64,000 nt of DNA from JAXLSZ01 sp046330315 (lineage in GTDB: Bacteria; Actinomycetota; Thermoleophilia; Solirubrobacterales; 70-9). Each line of letters begins with the position of its first letter. The first letter of the stretch is position 1. The stretch lies in contig JAXLSZ010000008.1 of assembly GCA_046330315.1 (NCBI GenBank), positions 207,849 to 271,848 of the forward strand, given 5' to 3'. This document shows, piece after piece, positions 44,242 through 51,791 of this stretch. Under the pieces are notes generated by a model. It was not told where the DNA came from, did no database searches, and saw only the letters and a list, made by a program, of their open reading frames with translations. Made by a program: the position numbers and the translations under genes.

Positions 44242-45095
44242 CAGGGGATCCTCGAGAGCCGGCGGATCGCGGCGAACCCGGCGAGCTGAAGCGCCGCGGC
44301 GGCCGCGGTGAGCGCGAGAGCCGCCGGCGAGGAGGCCAGGCGCCCCAGGAACCCCGGTTCCAGGGCCTCCGCGAAGAGCGCCGCGCCGGCCGGCATCGCC
44401 ACCACGAGCAGGCCGGTGAACCTCGCCTGGGCGGTCGCCGTGCGCGCCTCGCGCATCGCCTCCTCGCGCTCCGCCGAGGCCCGGGCGAAGCCCCTCAGCA
44501 GCCCCGCGAGGTCCCCGCCGGAGACCCGCTGGCTGAGCAGCGCCGCGCAGAGGGCGTCGACGCGCTCGGAGCGAAGACGCCGACGCAGGGCCTCCAGCGC
44601 CGCCTCGGTGGGAGCGCCGAGCTCCAGCTCGGCCCCTAGCCGGGCCAGCTCGCCGGCCGCCGGGCCGTCCAGGGAGTCGGCGGCGAGCGCCAGAGCCCCG
44701 CGCAGCGACCTGCCGGCGGCGAGCGAGTCGGCGACCGAGCCGGCGATCTGCGGAAGCGCGGCCTCGACCCGCCGGCGGTAGCGATGCGCGCCCCGGCGCG
44801 CCGCCGAGGCAGCCAGGGTCGGCGCGGCGAGCGCCAGGGCGCACCCGGCCGCCGGCCCGGCCAGGAACCAGCCGGCCAGGACCGCGGCCCCTGCGCCCAG
44901 AAGCCCGAGGCGGCGCAGCTCGGGGCGGGTCGGGTCGCGGCCCTCCCGCGAGGCCCTCCGCAGCGGCTCCAGCGCGGAGCGCACCCACGCCAGGGCGACG
45001 GGCGTCGCGGCGAGCCCCTCACGGGCCGCGAGCACCGCCAGCCCGCCGGCCGCGGCGGCGAGGACGACCGGGAGCAACCCCGCGCCGGGGCTCAC
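44238..45095 (-). CDS. tadB: TadB-like pilus assembly inner-membrane protein
   Basis: Second GspF-type platform protein of the Tad apparatus. The 285-residue protein has hydrophobic segments at both ends. Its F domain (LPQIAGSVADSLAAGRSLRGALALAA, LLSQRVSGGDLAGLLRGFARA) carries the typical EREEAMREARTATAQARFTG helix. GTG at 45095 overlaps the tadA stop. Gene order tadA-tadB-tadC is standard. Confidence 0.83.
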   Translation of the reverse strand: MSPGAGLLPVVLAAAAGGLAVLAAREGLAATPVALAWVRSALEPLRRASREGRDPTRPELRRLGLLGAGAAVLAGWFLAGPAAGCALALAAPTLAASAARRGAHRYRRRVEAALPQIAGSVADSLAAGRSLRGALALAADSLDGPAAGELARLGAELELGAPTEAALEALRRRLRSERVDALCAALLSQRVSGGDLAGLLRGFARASAEREEAMREARTATAQARFTGLLVVAMPAGAALFAEALEPGFLGRLASSPAALALTAAAAALQLAGFAAIRRLSRIPW

Positions 45096-46240
45096 GGCTG
45101 CTCGCCCCGGGGCGGCGCCCCTGCCGGTGCGCCGTCGGGCAGCTCCTCCCGGCGCAGATCCTCGATCGCGCAGACCCGCCTGCGGCCATCCGGGCCGCGC
45201 TCCATCTGGACCACGAGGTGGATGCAGCGCTCGAGCTGCTCGCGAATCGCCCCGTGCGGGAGCCCGAGGCCGGCCATCAGGGCGAGCGTCTCGAGCCGTC
45301 GCAGCGCGTCGGCCGGGGAGTTCGCGTGGACGGTGGACATCGCCCCGTCGTGGCCGGTGTTCAGCGCGGTCAGCAGGTCGAGCGCCTCGCCGCCGCGGAC
45401 CTCGCCGATCACGATCCGGTCGGGTCGCATGCGCAGCGCGTTGCGCAGGAGGTCGCGGATCGTCACCTCTCCCCTTCCCTCGATGCTGGGCGGGCGGCTC
45501 TCCAGGCGCACCACGTGGGGCTGGCCGAGCCGGAGCTCGGCGGCGTCCTCGATGGTGACGATCCGCTGGGCGGGGTCGATGAACGCCGAGAGCGCGCCCA
45601 GCAGGGTCGTCTTCCCCGAGCCGGTGCCGCCGCTGACCAGGATGTTGAGCCGCGCGCGCACCGCCTCGCGCAGCCGGCCCATCGCCTTCGCCCCGATCGT
45701 CCCGCCCGCTACCAGCTCGTCCGGGCCGGGCCTTCGGGCCGCGAAGCGGCGGATCGAGACGGCCGGCCCGTCCACCGCCAGCGGCGGGACCACGACGTTG
45801 ACCCTCGAGCCGTCGGCCAGGCGCGCGTCGACCATCGGGCTGAGCTCGTCCACCCTGCGCCCCAGCGGCGCGAGGATCCGCTCGATCGTGTTGCGCAGGT
45901 CCTCCTCGCCCTCGAAGGCGACCGGCGCAGGCTCGATCCTCCCGCCCCGCTCCACGTAGACGGTCGAGGGCCCGTTGACCATCACCTCCTCGACCAGGGG
46001 GTCGGAGAGCAGCTCCTCCAGCGGGCCCAGTCCGACCGTGTCGCGCAGGACCCGCGCCTCCACCGAACGGCGGTCTTCCCCGCCGAGGATCGCGCAGCGC
46101 CGCTCGACCAGGCCCCGGACCTCCTCCTCGAGGGCCGCGTCGGGCGGTTCGCCGGCTGCGGCCCGGCGGCGCCTCGACTCGACCAGCTCGGCCTGCAACT
46201 GCCCGGCCAGGGCGTCGAGATGGGCCTCGCGAGAGCTCAC
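45092..46240 (-). CDS. tadA: TadA/CpaF secretion ATPase
   Basis: Hexameric ATPase powering Tad pilus assembly. The 382-residue protein has an N-terminal domain with DTVGLGPLEELLSDPLVEEVMVNGP and Walker A SGGTGSGKTTLL. It also has the Asp box TIEDAAELRLGQPHVVRLE, Walker B RMRPDRIVIGEVRGGEALDLL split over about 275-295, and the His box GHDGAMSTVHANS. GTG at 46240 was chosen because GAGGGGGCA precedes it. It diverges from the macro-domain gene with a 54-bp gap that must hold both promoters. Confidence 0.92.
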   Translation of the reverse strand: MSSREAHLDALAGQLQAELVESRRRRAAAGEPPDAALEEEVRGLVERRCAILGGEDRRSVEARVLRDTVGLGPLEELLSDPLVEEVMVNGPSTVYVERGGRIEPAPVAFEGEEDLRNTIERILAPLGRRVDELSPMVDARLADGSRVNVVVPPLAVDGPAVSIRRFAARRPGPDELVAGGTIGAKAMGRLREAVRARLNILVSGGTGSGKTTLLGALSAFIDPAQRIVTIEDAAELRLGQPHVVRLESRPPSIEGRGEVTIRDLLRNALRMRPDRIVIGEVRGGEALDLLTALNTGHDGAMSTVHANSPADALRRLETLALMAGLGLPHGAIREQLERCIHLVVQMERGPDGRRRVCAIEDLRREELPDGAPAGAPPRGEQP

Positions 46241-46294
46241 TGCCCCCTCAAGGGCGGCGCGACCCGCGCTCGCCCCCTCGCGTAGGCTGCCCGC

Positions 46295-46798
46295 ATGGCT
46301 GCGATCGAGGTCCGGGTTGCCGACATCACCACGCTCGAGGTGGACGCGATTGCCAACGCCGCGAACACCGACCTCGCCCACGGCGGCGGGGTGGCCGGCG
46401 CGATCGCCAGGGCCGGGGGGCCGAGCGTGATCCGCGAGAGCGAGGAGGTGGCGCCGATCGCCCTGGGAGACGCCGTCTCGACGGGCGCCGGCGACATGCC
46501 CGCCCGCTGGGTGATCCACGCCGCGACCATGGAGCCCGGCGGGCCGACCTCCGCCGAGGCGATTCGCCGTGCCACGGCGAGCACCCTCAGGGTCGCCGAG
46601 GAGCTGGGCGCCAAGTCGCTGGGGCTCGTCGCATTCGGAACCGGGGTCGGCCGCTTCCCCCTGGACCGTGCGGCGCTGATCGAGGTCGAGGAGTGCAACC
46701 GCCACATCGCCGGGGGGACCGGCCTCGAGCTGATCGTCTTCGCCGTCGCCGACGACCGCGCGCTTCTCGCCTTCGAGGAGGCGCTCTCAGGGGACTGA
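46295..46798 (+). CDS. Macro-domain protein (ADP-ribose binding/hydrolase)
   Basis: A 167-residue single macro domain. It opens IEVRVADITTLEVDAIANAANTDLAHGGGVAGAI across positions 4-38, in which the NAANTDLAHGGGVAG stretch is the ADP-ribose-binding loop of MacroD/YmdB types. The second loop is GTGVGRFPL. It may remove ADP-ribose or O-acetyl-ADP-ribose. It is the only plus-strand gene inside the Tad locus and its 3' end overlaps the convergent cpaB-like gene by 12 nt. Confidence 0.88.
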   Translation: MAAIEVRVADITTLEVDAIANAANTDLAHGGGVAGAIARAGGPSVIRESEEVAPIALGDAVSTGAGDMPARWVIHAATMEPGGPTSAEAIRRATASTLRVAEELGAKSLGLVAFGTGVGRFPLDRAALIEVEECNRHIAGGTGLELIVFAVADDRALLAFEEALSGD

Positions 46799-47430
46799 GC
46801 GCCCCGGCCGTGGCAGCAGGGTGACCTGCCTGGCGAAGTTCTCGGCGGCGATCAGGCGCAGCGCCTGCCCGCGGGTCAGGGCCAGCGTCGCCGCGGCGCC
46901 CCCGGGGCCCGGAGAGAGGCCGAGGAGCGCCACCGCCGGCGCGGCGACGTAGGTGCGCCCGGGGCCGGGGCCGGTGGGCTCGCTGGTCACCACGACGTCC
47001 ACTCGCGGTACCGCGGACAGCGCCTCGGCCGCGGGGCCCGAGAGTCCGCTGACCCGGATCTCGACCGGTCTGCGGCCGCCGGGCAGCGCCGGCGGCCTGC
47101 GCCGGGGTGGAGGCCGCAGCAGCGCCGAGCCAGATAGGAGCCCGTCGGCAGCCGCGCCAGCGGCTCCATGCCGAGAGCATCGGTGGGGCGGGCCAGCGTG
47201 CCGGGCGGCACGAACCGGGCGGGAACCCTCCTCACCTCCAGCCGCGAGTCCACCGCGCCGGGGTCCAGCAGCTCCCCCCGCTGCCAGGGGCGAGCTCGCG
47301 ACGACCACGGCGCGGAGCCGCCCGTAGCTGCGCGCCAGGCTGGAGCCGTAGCCATCCTGATCGTGGCAGCAAGGATCGCCGCGCCGGCCGCCATCAGGGC
47401 GAGGACGGCCGCGCGGCCCCGTCTGCTCAA
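46787..47430 (-). pseudogene. cpaB: CpaB/RcpC-like SAF-domain pilus protein, reading frame broken
   Basis: The N-terminus (TTG at 47430, overlapping the kinase stop) reads LSRRGRAAVLALMAAGAAILAA, a membrane anchor. A SAF-type stretch LRAVVVAS and GELLDPGAVDSRLEVRRVPA follows in another frame. The C-terminal part PVEIRVSGLSGPAAEAL and GPGPGRTYVAAPAVALLGLSP reads in a third step. At least three frame changes (near 47350, 47300 and 47140) are needed. CpaB usually forms the periplasmic link of the Tad outer complex. Sequencing indels are as likely as decay. Confidence 0.65.
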
Positions 47431-48212
47431 GCCGCCCCCGCACCCGCGGCCCGGTCGCGACCCGCCAGCGGAAGCTCCAGGACCGCCACCGAGCGGATCG
47501 CGCCCCTGTCGAGGGCGAAGCGCCCTCCGTGGGCGGCGGCGACCCGGCGGACGACCGCCAGACCGTGGCCCCGACCCAGCGGTGAGCGCCAGCCCGGCGG
47601 GGCGGGCACCGGCGGAGGCCGGCGCCCGGCCGCCCGGCCCGCGGCGAGGCGGCGAGGGGCCCCGCCCGTTCCCCCGGGGCCGGGCGGCCCTGGCGTCGGT
47701 GACCGCGATCCGGACCCGGCCGCGACGCCTGGAGACCTCGACGGTGATCGCGGGCCCGCCGTGCTCGAGGCGTTGACGAGGAGGTTGTCGAGGGCCTGGG
47801 AGAGGCTCCCCGGGATCGCCGAGCAGCCACGCCGACCCGGCCCGCCAGCGCAGCTCGATGCCTCCGCCGAGGCCCCGCGCGGTGGCCCGCCAGCGGGCCA
47901 CCGCCGACTCGGCGAGGGCCCGGAGGGGACGGGGCTGCTCCGGCGGGAAGCGATGGAGCCGCTGAGCGCGGCCTCGGCCCGCGCCAGGGCGGTCCGGGCC
48001 AGATCGAGGCTCTCGGCCAGCGGGCCCGTCGCGGCGGCGCCCGCCGGAGTCGCCGAGAGGCTCGCCGCCTGGAGAGGGCGCCGCAGCTCGTGGAGGGCCT
48101 CGGCCAACCCGCGGTCCCGCCGCCGCGCCCGGGCCTCGCGCGCCGCCAGCACCGCGCCGAGGCCCGCCGCCGCCACCCAGCCGCCGGCAAGGAGACCGAG
48201 GAGGCCGCTCAT
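47427..48212 (-). CDS. Sensor histidine kinase, middle part frame-scrambled
   Basis: An uninterrupted 261-codon frame carries a membrane helix at the N-terminus and the phosphoacceptor box EALHELRRPLQAASL (His near residue 41). The N-box SQALDNLLVNAS and the C-terminal G2-type GHGLAVVRRVAAAHGGRFALD also lie in this frame. The segments between read sensibly only in a different frame (for example GGPAITVEVSRRRGRVRIAVTD), so compensating indels are present. Probable partner of the response regulator, with which it overlaps by ATGA, and a likely controller of the adjacent Tad genes. Confidence 0.75.
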   Translation of the reverse strand: MSGLLGLLAGGWVAAAGLGAVLAAREARARRRDRGLAEALHELRRPLQAASLSATPAGAAATGPLAESLDLARTALARAEAALSGSIASRRSSPVPSGPSPSRRWPAGGPPRGASAEASSCAGGPGRRGCSAIPGSLSQALDNLLVNASSTAGPRSPSRSPGVAAGSGSRSPTPGPPGPGGTGGAPRRLAAGRAAGRRPPPVPAPPGWRSPLGRGHGLAVVRRVAAAHGGRFALDRGAIRSVAVLELPLAGRDRAAGAGAA

Positions 48213-48922
48213 GCGTCGATCAGGCGGTAGCCGACGCCCCAGCAGTTGACCACGTACCTGCCCTTCTCGGGGTCGAGCTTGCGGCGAAGCCGGCTGGCGT
48301 GCGAATCCAGGGTCCGGGTGCGGCCGAGGGACCGGTAGCCCCAGACGTCGCGCAGCAGCTCCTCCTTGGTGAACACCCGGGTGGGGTCGGAGGCCAGCGC
48401 CCGCAACAGAGCGAACTCCTTGTTGGCCAGCTCGACCTGGCGTCCCCCCACCCTCACCTCCCGCCGGGCCGGGTCAATGGCGATCTCCCCGACCCGGCAG
48501 GGCCCTTCCCGGCCCTCCCGGCGACGGCGCAGGACGGCGAGGATCCGGGCCCGCAGCTCCGGGTAGTGAAGCGGCTTGACCAGGTAGTCGTCAGCGCCGC
48601 ACTCGATCCCGCGCACCCGGTCCTCGCAGCTCCCCCGCCCGGTGAGGACGATGACCCTGAGCTCGGGGTCGAAGCGGGCGGCGACCCCGTCGGCTTCGCG
48701 GATCTCGCGAAGCACGTCAAGGCCCGCCGCGTCGGGCAGGCCGAGGTCGAGGACTAGCAGGTCGGGCGCCTTGAAGGTGCAGTGGCGCAGGGCATCGGCC
48801 GCGGTCGGCGCCGGGAGCACCTCGAAGCGGTCCGCCGTCAGGTGGTCGCAGAGCAGCTCCAGCGTCGCCTCGTCGTCCTCGCAGACGACCACGGTGGCGA
48901 TGTCCCTGCGCTCGGGAAGCAT
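48209..48922 (-). CDS. OmpR-family response regulator
   Basis: A 237-residue two-domain regulator. The receiver has the acidic pair in VVCEDDEATLELL, the phosphoacceptor Asp in LLVLDLGLPDAAG, the Thr in VIVLTGRGS and the Lys in DDYLVKPLHYPEL. The C-terminal winged helix (about 145-235) ends RTLDSHASRLRRKLDPEKGRYVVNCWGVGYRL split over the usual positions. It is coupled to the kinase gene and upstream of the Tad genes on the same strand. Confidence 0.93.
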   Translation of the reverse strand: MLPERRDIATVVVCEDDEATLELLCDHLTADRFEVLPAPTAADALRHCTFKAPDLLVLDLGLPDAAGLDVLREIREADGVAARFDPELRVIVLTGRGSCEDRVRGIECGADDYLVKPLHYPELRARILAVLRRRREGREGPCRVGEIAIDPARREVRVGGRQVELANKEFALLRALASDPTRVFTKEELLRDVWGYRSLGRTRTLDSHASRLRRKLDPEKGRYVVNCWGVGYRLIDA

Positions 48923-48959
48923 GGCCCCCTAAGGCCGGGCCCCCGCCGTCTCTCCCCTG

Positions 48960-49020
48960 CCCGCCGGCGAAAGTGATCGAAACCATCGTATTGATGCTTA
49001 TCTTCAGTTTCGCCGGCGGG
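48960..49020. repeat. 13-bp inverted repeat around the DUF192 stop codon
   Basis: CCCGCCGGCGAAA (48960-48972) and TTTCGCCGGCGGG (49008-49020) are perfect complements with a 35-bp AT-rich loop that contains the DUF192 stop. It may terminate DUF192 transcription or be a regulator site for the response-regulator operon; TACGAT in the loop could serve as a -10. Confidence 0.6.
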
Positions 49021-49321
49021 GTTCGGGTGCCGGGAGCTCCAGCACCGCCCGGGCGTTCCGGCAGGCGAGAAGCCGGCCGGGCCGCACCCCCAGGCGCGAG
49101 CGGACCGGCGCCAGGTCGGCGTCGAGGAAGTGGACGTCGAGCGCGAAGCGCATGCCGACGGTGTGGACGCTGCGGCAGCGCGGGATGAGCAGTCCCGGCC
49201 CGGCCCGGCCGCGCTCCAGGAAGGCCAGGCCCAGCAGCCGGGCCACCGGTCGGTCGGCCACGGGCACCCGGAGCCCGAGCAACTCCTGCGACGGAAGCCT
49301 CCTGAATCGCCTCGGCCCCAC
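49004..49321 (-). CDS. DUF192 family protein
   Basis: About 105 residues. LRVPVADRPVARLLGLAFLE, GLLIPRCRSVHTVGMRFALDVHFLD and LLACRNARAVLELPA match the DUF192 fold, including the conserved CRSVHT-GM-F-LDV core. Function of the family is unknown; members are often found beside Tad pilus genes. The start is uncertain: GTG at 49321 is used, but the frame is open to 49465. No signal peptide is apparent with this start. Confidence 0.75.
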   Translation of the reverse strand: MGPRRFRRLPSQELLGLRVPVADRPVARLLGLAFLERGRAGPGLLIPRCRSVHTVGMRFALDVHFLDADLAPVRSRLGVRPGRLLACRNARAVLELPAPEPRRRN

Positions 49322-49508
49322 GCGACCACAAGCTCGCGGCCCCGGCGAGCTCTCCCCCGCAGCCGCCGCCCCCTCGACCGGAAGCCCGCCAAGCGAGCGG
49401 TTGCGCTCTGGCTTCGGCTTTACGGTCGTGCCCCGCTCGCCACCACCCAATAGTCTGCCGCCCACGGACTCCTCCTACGCACTTCGCGTCGCCGCTCACA
49501 AGGCCCGG

Positions 49509-50684
49509 ATGCGCGGCTTCAACGTCGCCGTCAAGGTGCTGCCGTTCAACCAGCCGCGCATGATGATCGGACCCGGTTCGATCGAGCGCCTCGCCGATCA
49601 CATCGGCACCTACGGGTTCGAGCGGCTGCTCCTCGTCACCGACAGGGGCATCACCGGGCTCGGCCTGTACAGCGACTGTGTCTCGCGCCTCGAATCGCAG
49701 GGGATCGCCGTCGTCATCTACGACGAGGTCGAGCCGAACCCGACCGAGCGACAGATCGACAAGGGCATCGCCCTGGCCGAGCGCGAGCGCAGCGAGGCCG
49801 TGCTCGGGTTCGGCGGTGGATCGGCGATGGACGCAGCCAAGGTGATCGCGGCCGGCGTCACGAACGACAAGCCCGTCGCGAAGATGGAGGGCCCCTTCAA
49901 GATCCGCAAGGCGCCGCTGCCGATCTTCGCCGTGCCGACGACCTCCGGCACCGGGGCGGAGGTCACGGTGGCCGCCGTGGTCACCAACGAGGCCGACCGC
50001 CGCAAGTACGCGGTCGCCGACCACAAGCTCGTCCCGCTCGCCGCGGGCCTCGATCCCGAGATCACGCGCGGGCTGCCGCCGGCGATCACGGCGGCCACGG
50101 GCATGGATGCGCTGACCCATGGCATCGAGTCCTACGTCTCGACCCGCGCGACCCCTGAGAGCCGACGGGCCTCGAAGGCAACGGTCAGGCTCGTGTTCCG
50201 GCACCTGCGCAACGCCTGCGCGAACGGCGATGATCTCGAGGCCCGCGAGGGCATGGCTCTGGCCGCTTTCGAGGGCGGGCTGTCGTTCACCATGGTCGGG
50301 CTCGGCTACGTCCACGGGATCGCCCACAAGCTCGGCGGCCTCTACCACCTGCCGCACGGCCTCGCCAACGCGGTCACCCTGCCGCATGTCATGGAGTTCT
50401 CGAAGACTGCGTGCGCCTCCAGATACGCGGATCTGGCCCGGGCCATCGGCCTGGACGACGACGGCGCCCCGGCCTCCGATGCCGTGCTGGCGGATCGGTT
50501 CATCGAGGCGGTGCGGGGGCTGAGCCGCGAGATCGGCATCCCGGAGACGCTGAGTGAGATCCGGCCCGGGGACGTCCCGGCGATCGCGACCGCAGCCATC
50601 GACGAGGCGTTCGATCTCTACGGCGTGCCGAGGTACATGGAGCAGCACGAGGCGGAGCAGGTCGTCCGCCGGCTCTGCGCCTGA
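49509..50684 (+). CDS. Iron-containing alcohol dehydrogenase
   Basis: NAD(P)-dependent group III dehydrogenase of 391 residues. NAD binding is shown by FGGGSAMDAAK and VPTTSGTGAEVT. Metal ligands are expected in AATGMDALTHGIES (Asp, His) and GYVHGIAHKLGGLYHLPHG (two His). ATG at 49509 has AAGG upstream and yields the typical length. Substrate unknown; 1,3-propanediol- or methanol-dehydrogenase-like activities are possible. Codon choice seems slightly less GC-biased than neighbours, an impression not measured. It is followed by 218 bp without a clear gene. Confidence 0.9.
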   Translation: MRGFNVAVKVLPFNQPRMMIGPGSIERLADHIGTYGFERLLLVTDRGITGLGLYSDCVSRLESQGIAVVIYDEVEPNPTERQIDKGIALAERERSEAVLGFGGGSAMDAAKVIAAGVTNDKPVAKMEGPFKIRKAPLPIFAVPTTSGTGAEVTVAAVVTNEADRRKYAVADHKLVPLAAGLDPEITRGLPPAITAATGMDALTHGIESYVSTRATPESRRASKATVRLVFRHLRNACANGDDLEAREGMALAAFEGGLSFTMVGLGYVHGIAHKLGGLYHLPHGLANAVTLPHVMEFSKTACASRYADLARAIGLDDDGAPASDAVLADRFIEAVRGLSREIGIPETLSEIRPGDVPAIATAAIDEAFDLYGVPRYMEQHEAEQVVRRLCA

Positions 50685-50902
50685 GGGACCCCGTCCCGGC
50701 TGAGGCATCGATCCCGGACAGCCGGGGAGCGTGTCCTCGCCCCCCGGAGACGGTCCGGGCCGTCCGACCCGCCCCCGGTACTCCTTCCCGTGCAAACCAT
50801 CGTTCAGGCGCGCGCCGGCGGCGGCGCGCGCATAGGATGATCGGCATGATGCGGACCCTGGCTCCGGACGGGTCTCGCCGAGGTCGGAGAAGGCTTTCAC
50901 CA

Positions 50903-51370
50903 GTGGACGAAAGAACAACCCGCAGAGGCAACTACGAGTCCGGGTCGGACTACGTCCTCGAGTACGGCGAGCTCCGTTTCTCCTTCAACGAGGAGGACTT
51001 CGGCCAGCGGGTCGAGCAGGCGGCCGTGAAGCTCGGCTTCGTGGACCAGGGCCTCTCCGGCGAGGAGCTCGAGGACCTCGTGGACCTCGCCGTCAGCGGT
51101 GAGATCGCCACCCCCTCCTCCCCGCTCGGCGAGCACATCAACGAGAACTGGGAGGACCTGGTCGGCCCAGCCAACCGCAGCCTCGTGCACTGGATCCGGC
51201 GACTCGTTTTCCGCGGCGCCTGGCTGGACCAGCGGGTCAAGGAGGGCGAGCTCGACGTGGTCTTCGACGAGGCCAGCCAGTCCTTCGGCTACGTCCAGCC
51301 GGAGCGCAGCTCGGAGCTGATCGAGCTCTCCCGCGAGCCGTCCTGGCGGCGGATCGCCTACCGCCGCTGA
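50903..51370 (+). CDS. Conserved-looking protein of unknown function
   Basis: A 155-residue acidic soluble protein with no motif I recognise. Segments such as DYVLEYGELRFSFNEEDFGQRVEQAA, FVDQGLSGEELEDLVDLAVSGE and EPSWRRIAYRR look coding. GTG at 50903 was chosen because GGAGAAGG lies 9 nt upstream; ATG at 50837 or 50846 would add about 20 low-complexity residues. It precedes the thioesterase gene by 7 nt, so the two are probably cotranscribed. The 5' gap holds a GC hairpin (50811-50830). Confidence 0.65.
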   Translation: MDERTTRRGNYESGSDYVLEYGELRFSFNEEDFGQRVEQAAVKLGFVDQGLSGEELEDLVDLAVSGEIATPSSPLGEHINENWEDLVGPANRSLVHWIRRLVFRGAWLDQRVKEGELDVVFDEASQSFGYVQPERSSELIELSREPSWRRIAYRR

Positions 51371-51377
51371 GCGGCCC

Positions 51378-51791
51378 GTGAGCGCGCCCTTCCGGCACCG
51401 CCTGCGGGTGCGATTCTCCGACTGCGACCTGCAGGGCGTCGTCTTCTACGCCAACCACCTCACCTACTACGACATCGCGATCACCGAGCTGTGGCGCGAG
51501 GTCGCGGGCTCCTACGAGGAGATGAGCGCCGACGGCATCGACCTGATGGTCGCCGAGGCCTCGATCCGCTACCTGCGACCGGTGCCCTTCGACGCCTGGG
51601 TCGAGCTGACCGCCTCGGTCACCCGCCTGGGCAACACCTCGATGACCTCACGCCTCGCCGTGCTGCTTGACGGCGAGAAGGCGAGCGAGGGGGAGCTGCG
51701 CCACGTCTTCGTCCGCGCCGGCACCAACCGCAAGACCCCGATCCCCGCGGAGATCCGCGCCGGGCTCGAGGCCCACCTCGCCGAGGGCTAG
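51378..51791 (+). CDS. YbgC/FadM-type acyl-CoA thioesterase (hotdog fold)
   Basis: Hydrolyses acyl-CoA thioesters. The 137-residue protein has the 4-HBT hallmark VRFSDCDLQGVVFYANHLTYYDIAITELW, split here over residues 11-39, with the catalytic Asp in FSDCDLQG. RYLRPVPFDAWVELTASVTRLG follows. GTG at 51378 is the start. Its 3' end overlaps the convergent Rho-like gene by 4 nt. Confidence 0.88.
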   Translation: MSAPFRHRLRVRFSDCDLQGVVFYANHLTYYDIAITELWREVAGSYEEMSADGIDLMVAEASIRYLRPVPFDAWVELTASVTRLGNTSMTSRLAVLLDGEKASEGELRHVFVRAGTNRKTPIPAEIRAGLEAHLAEG

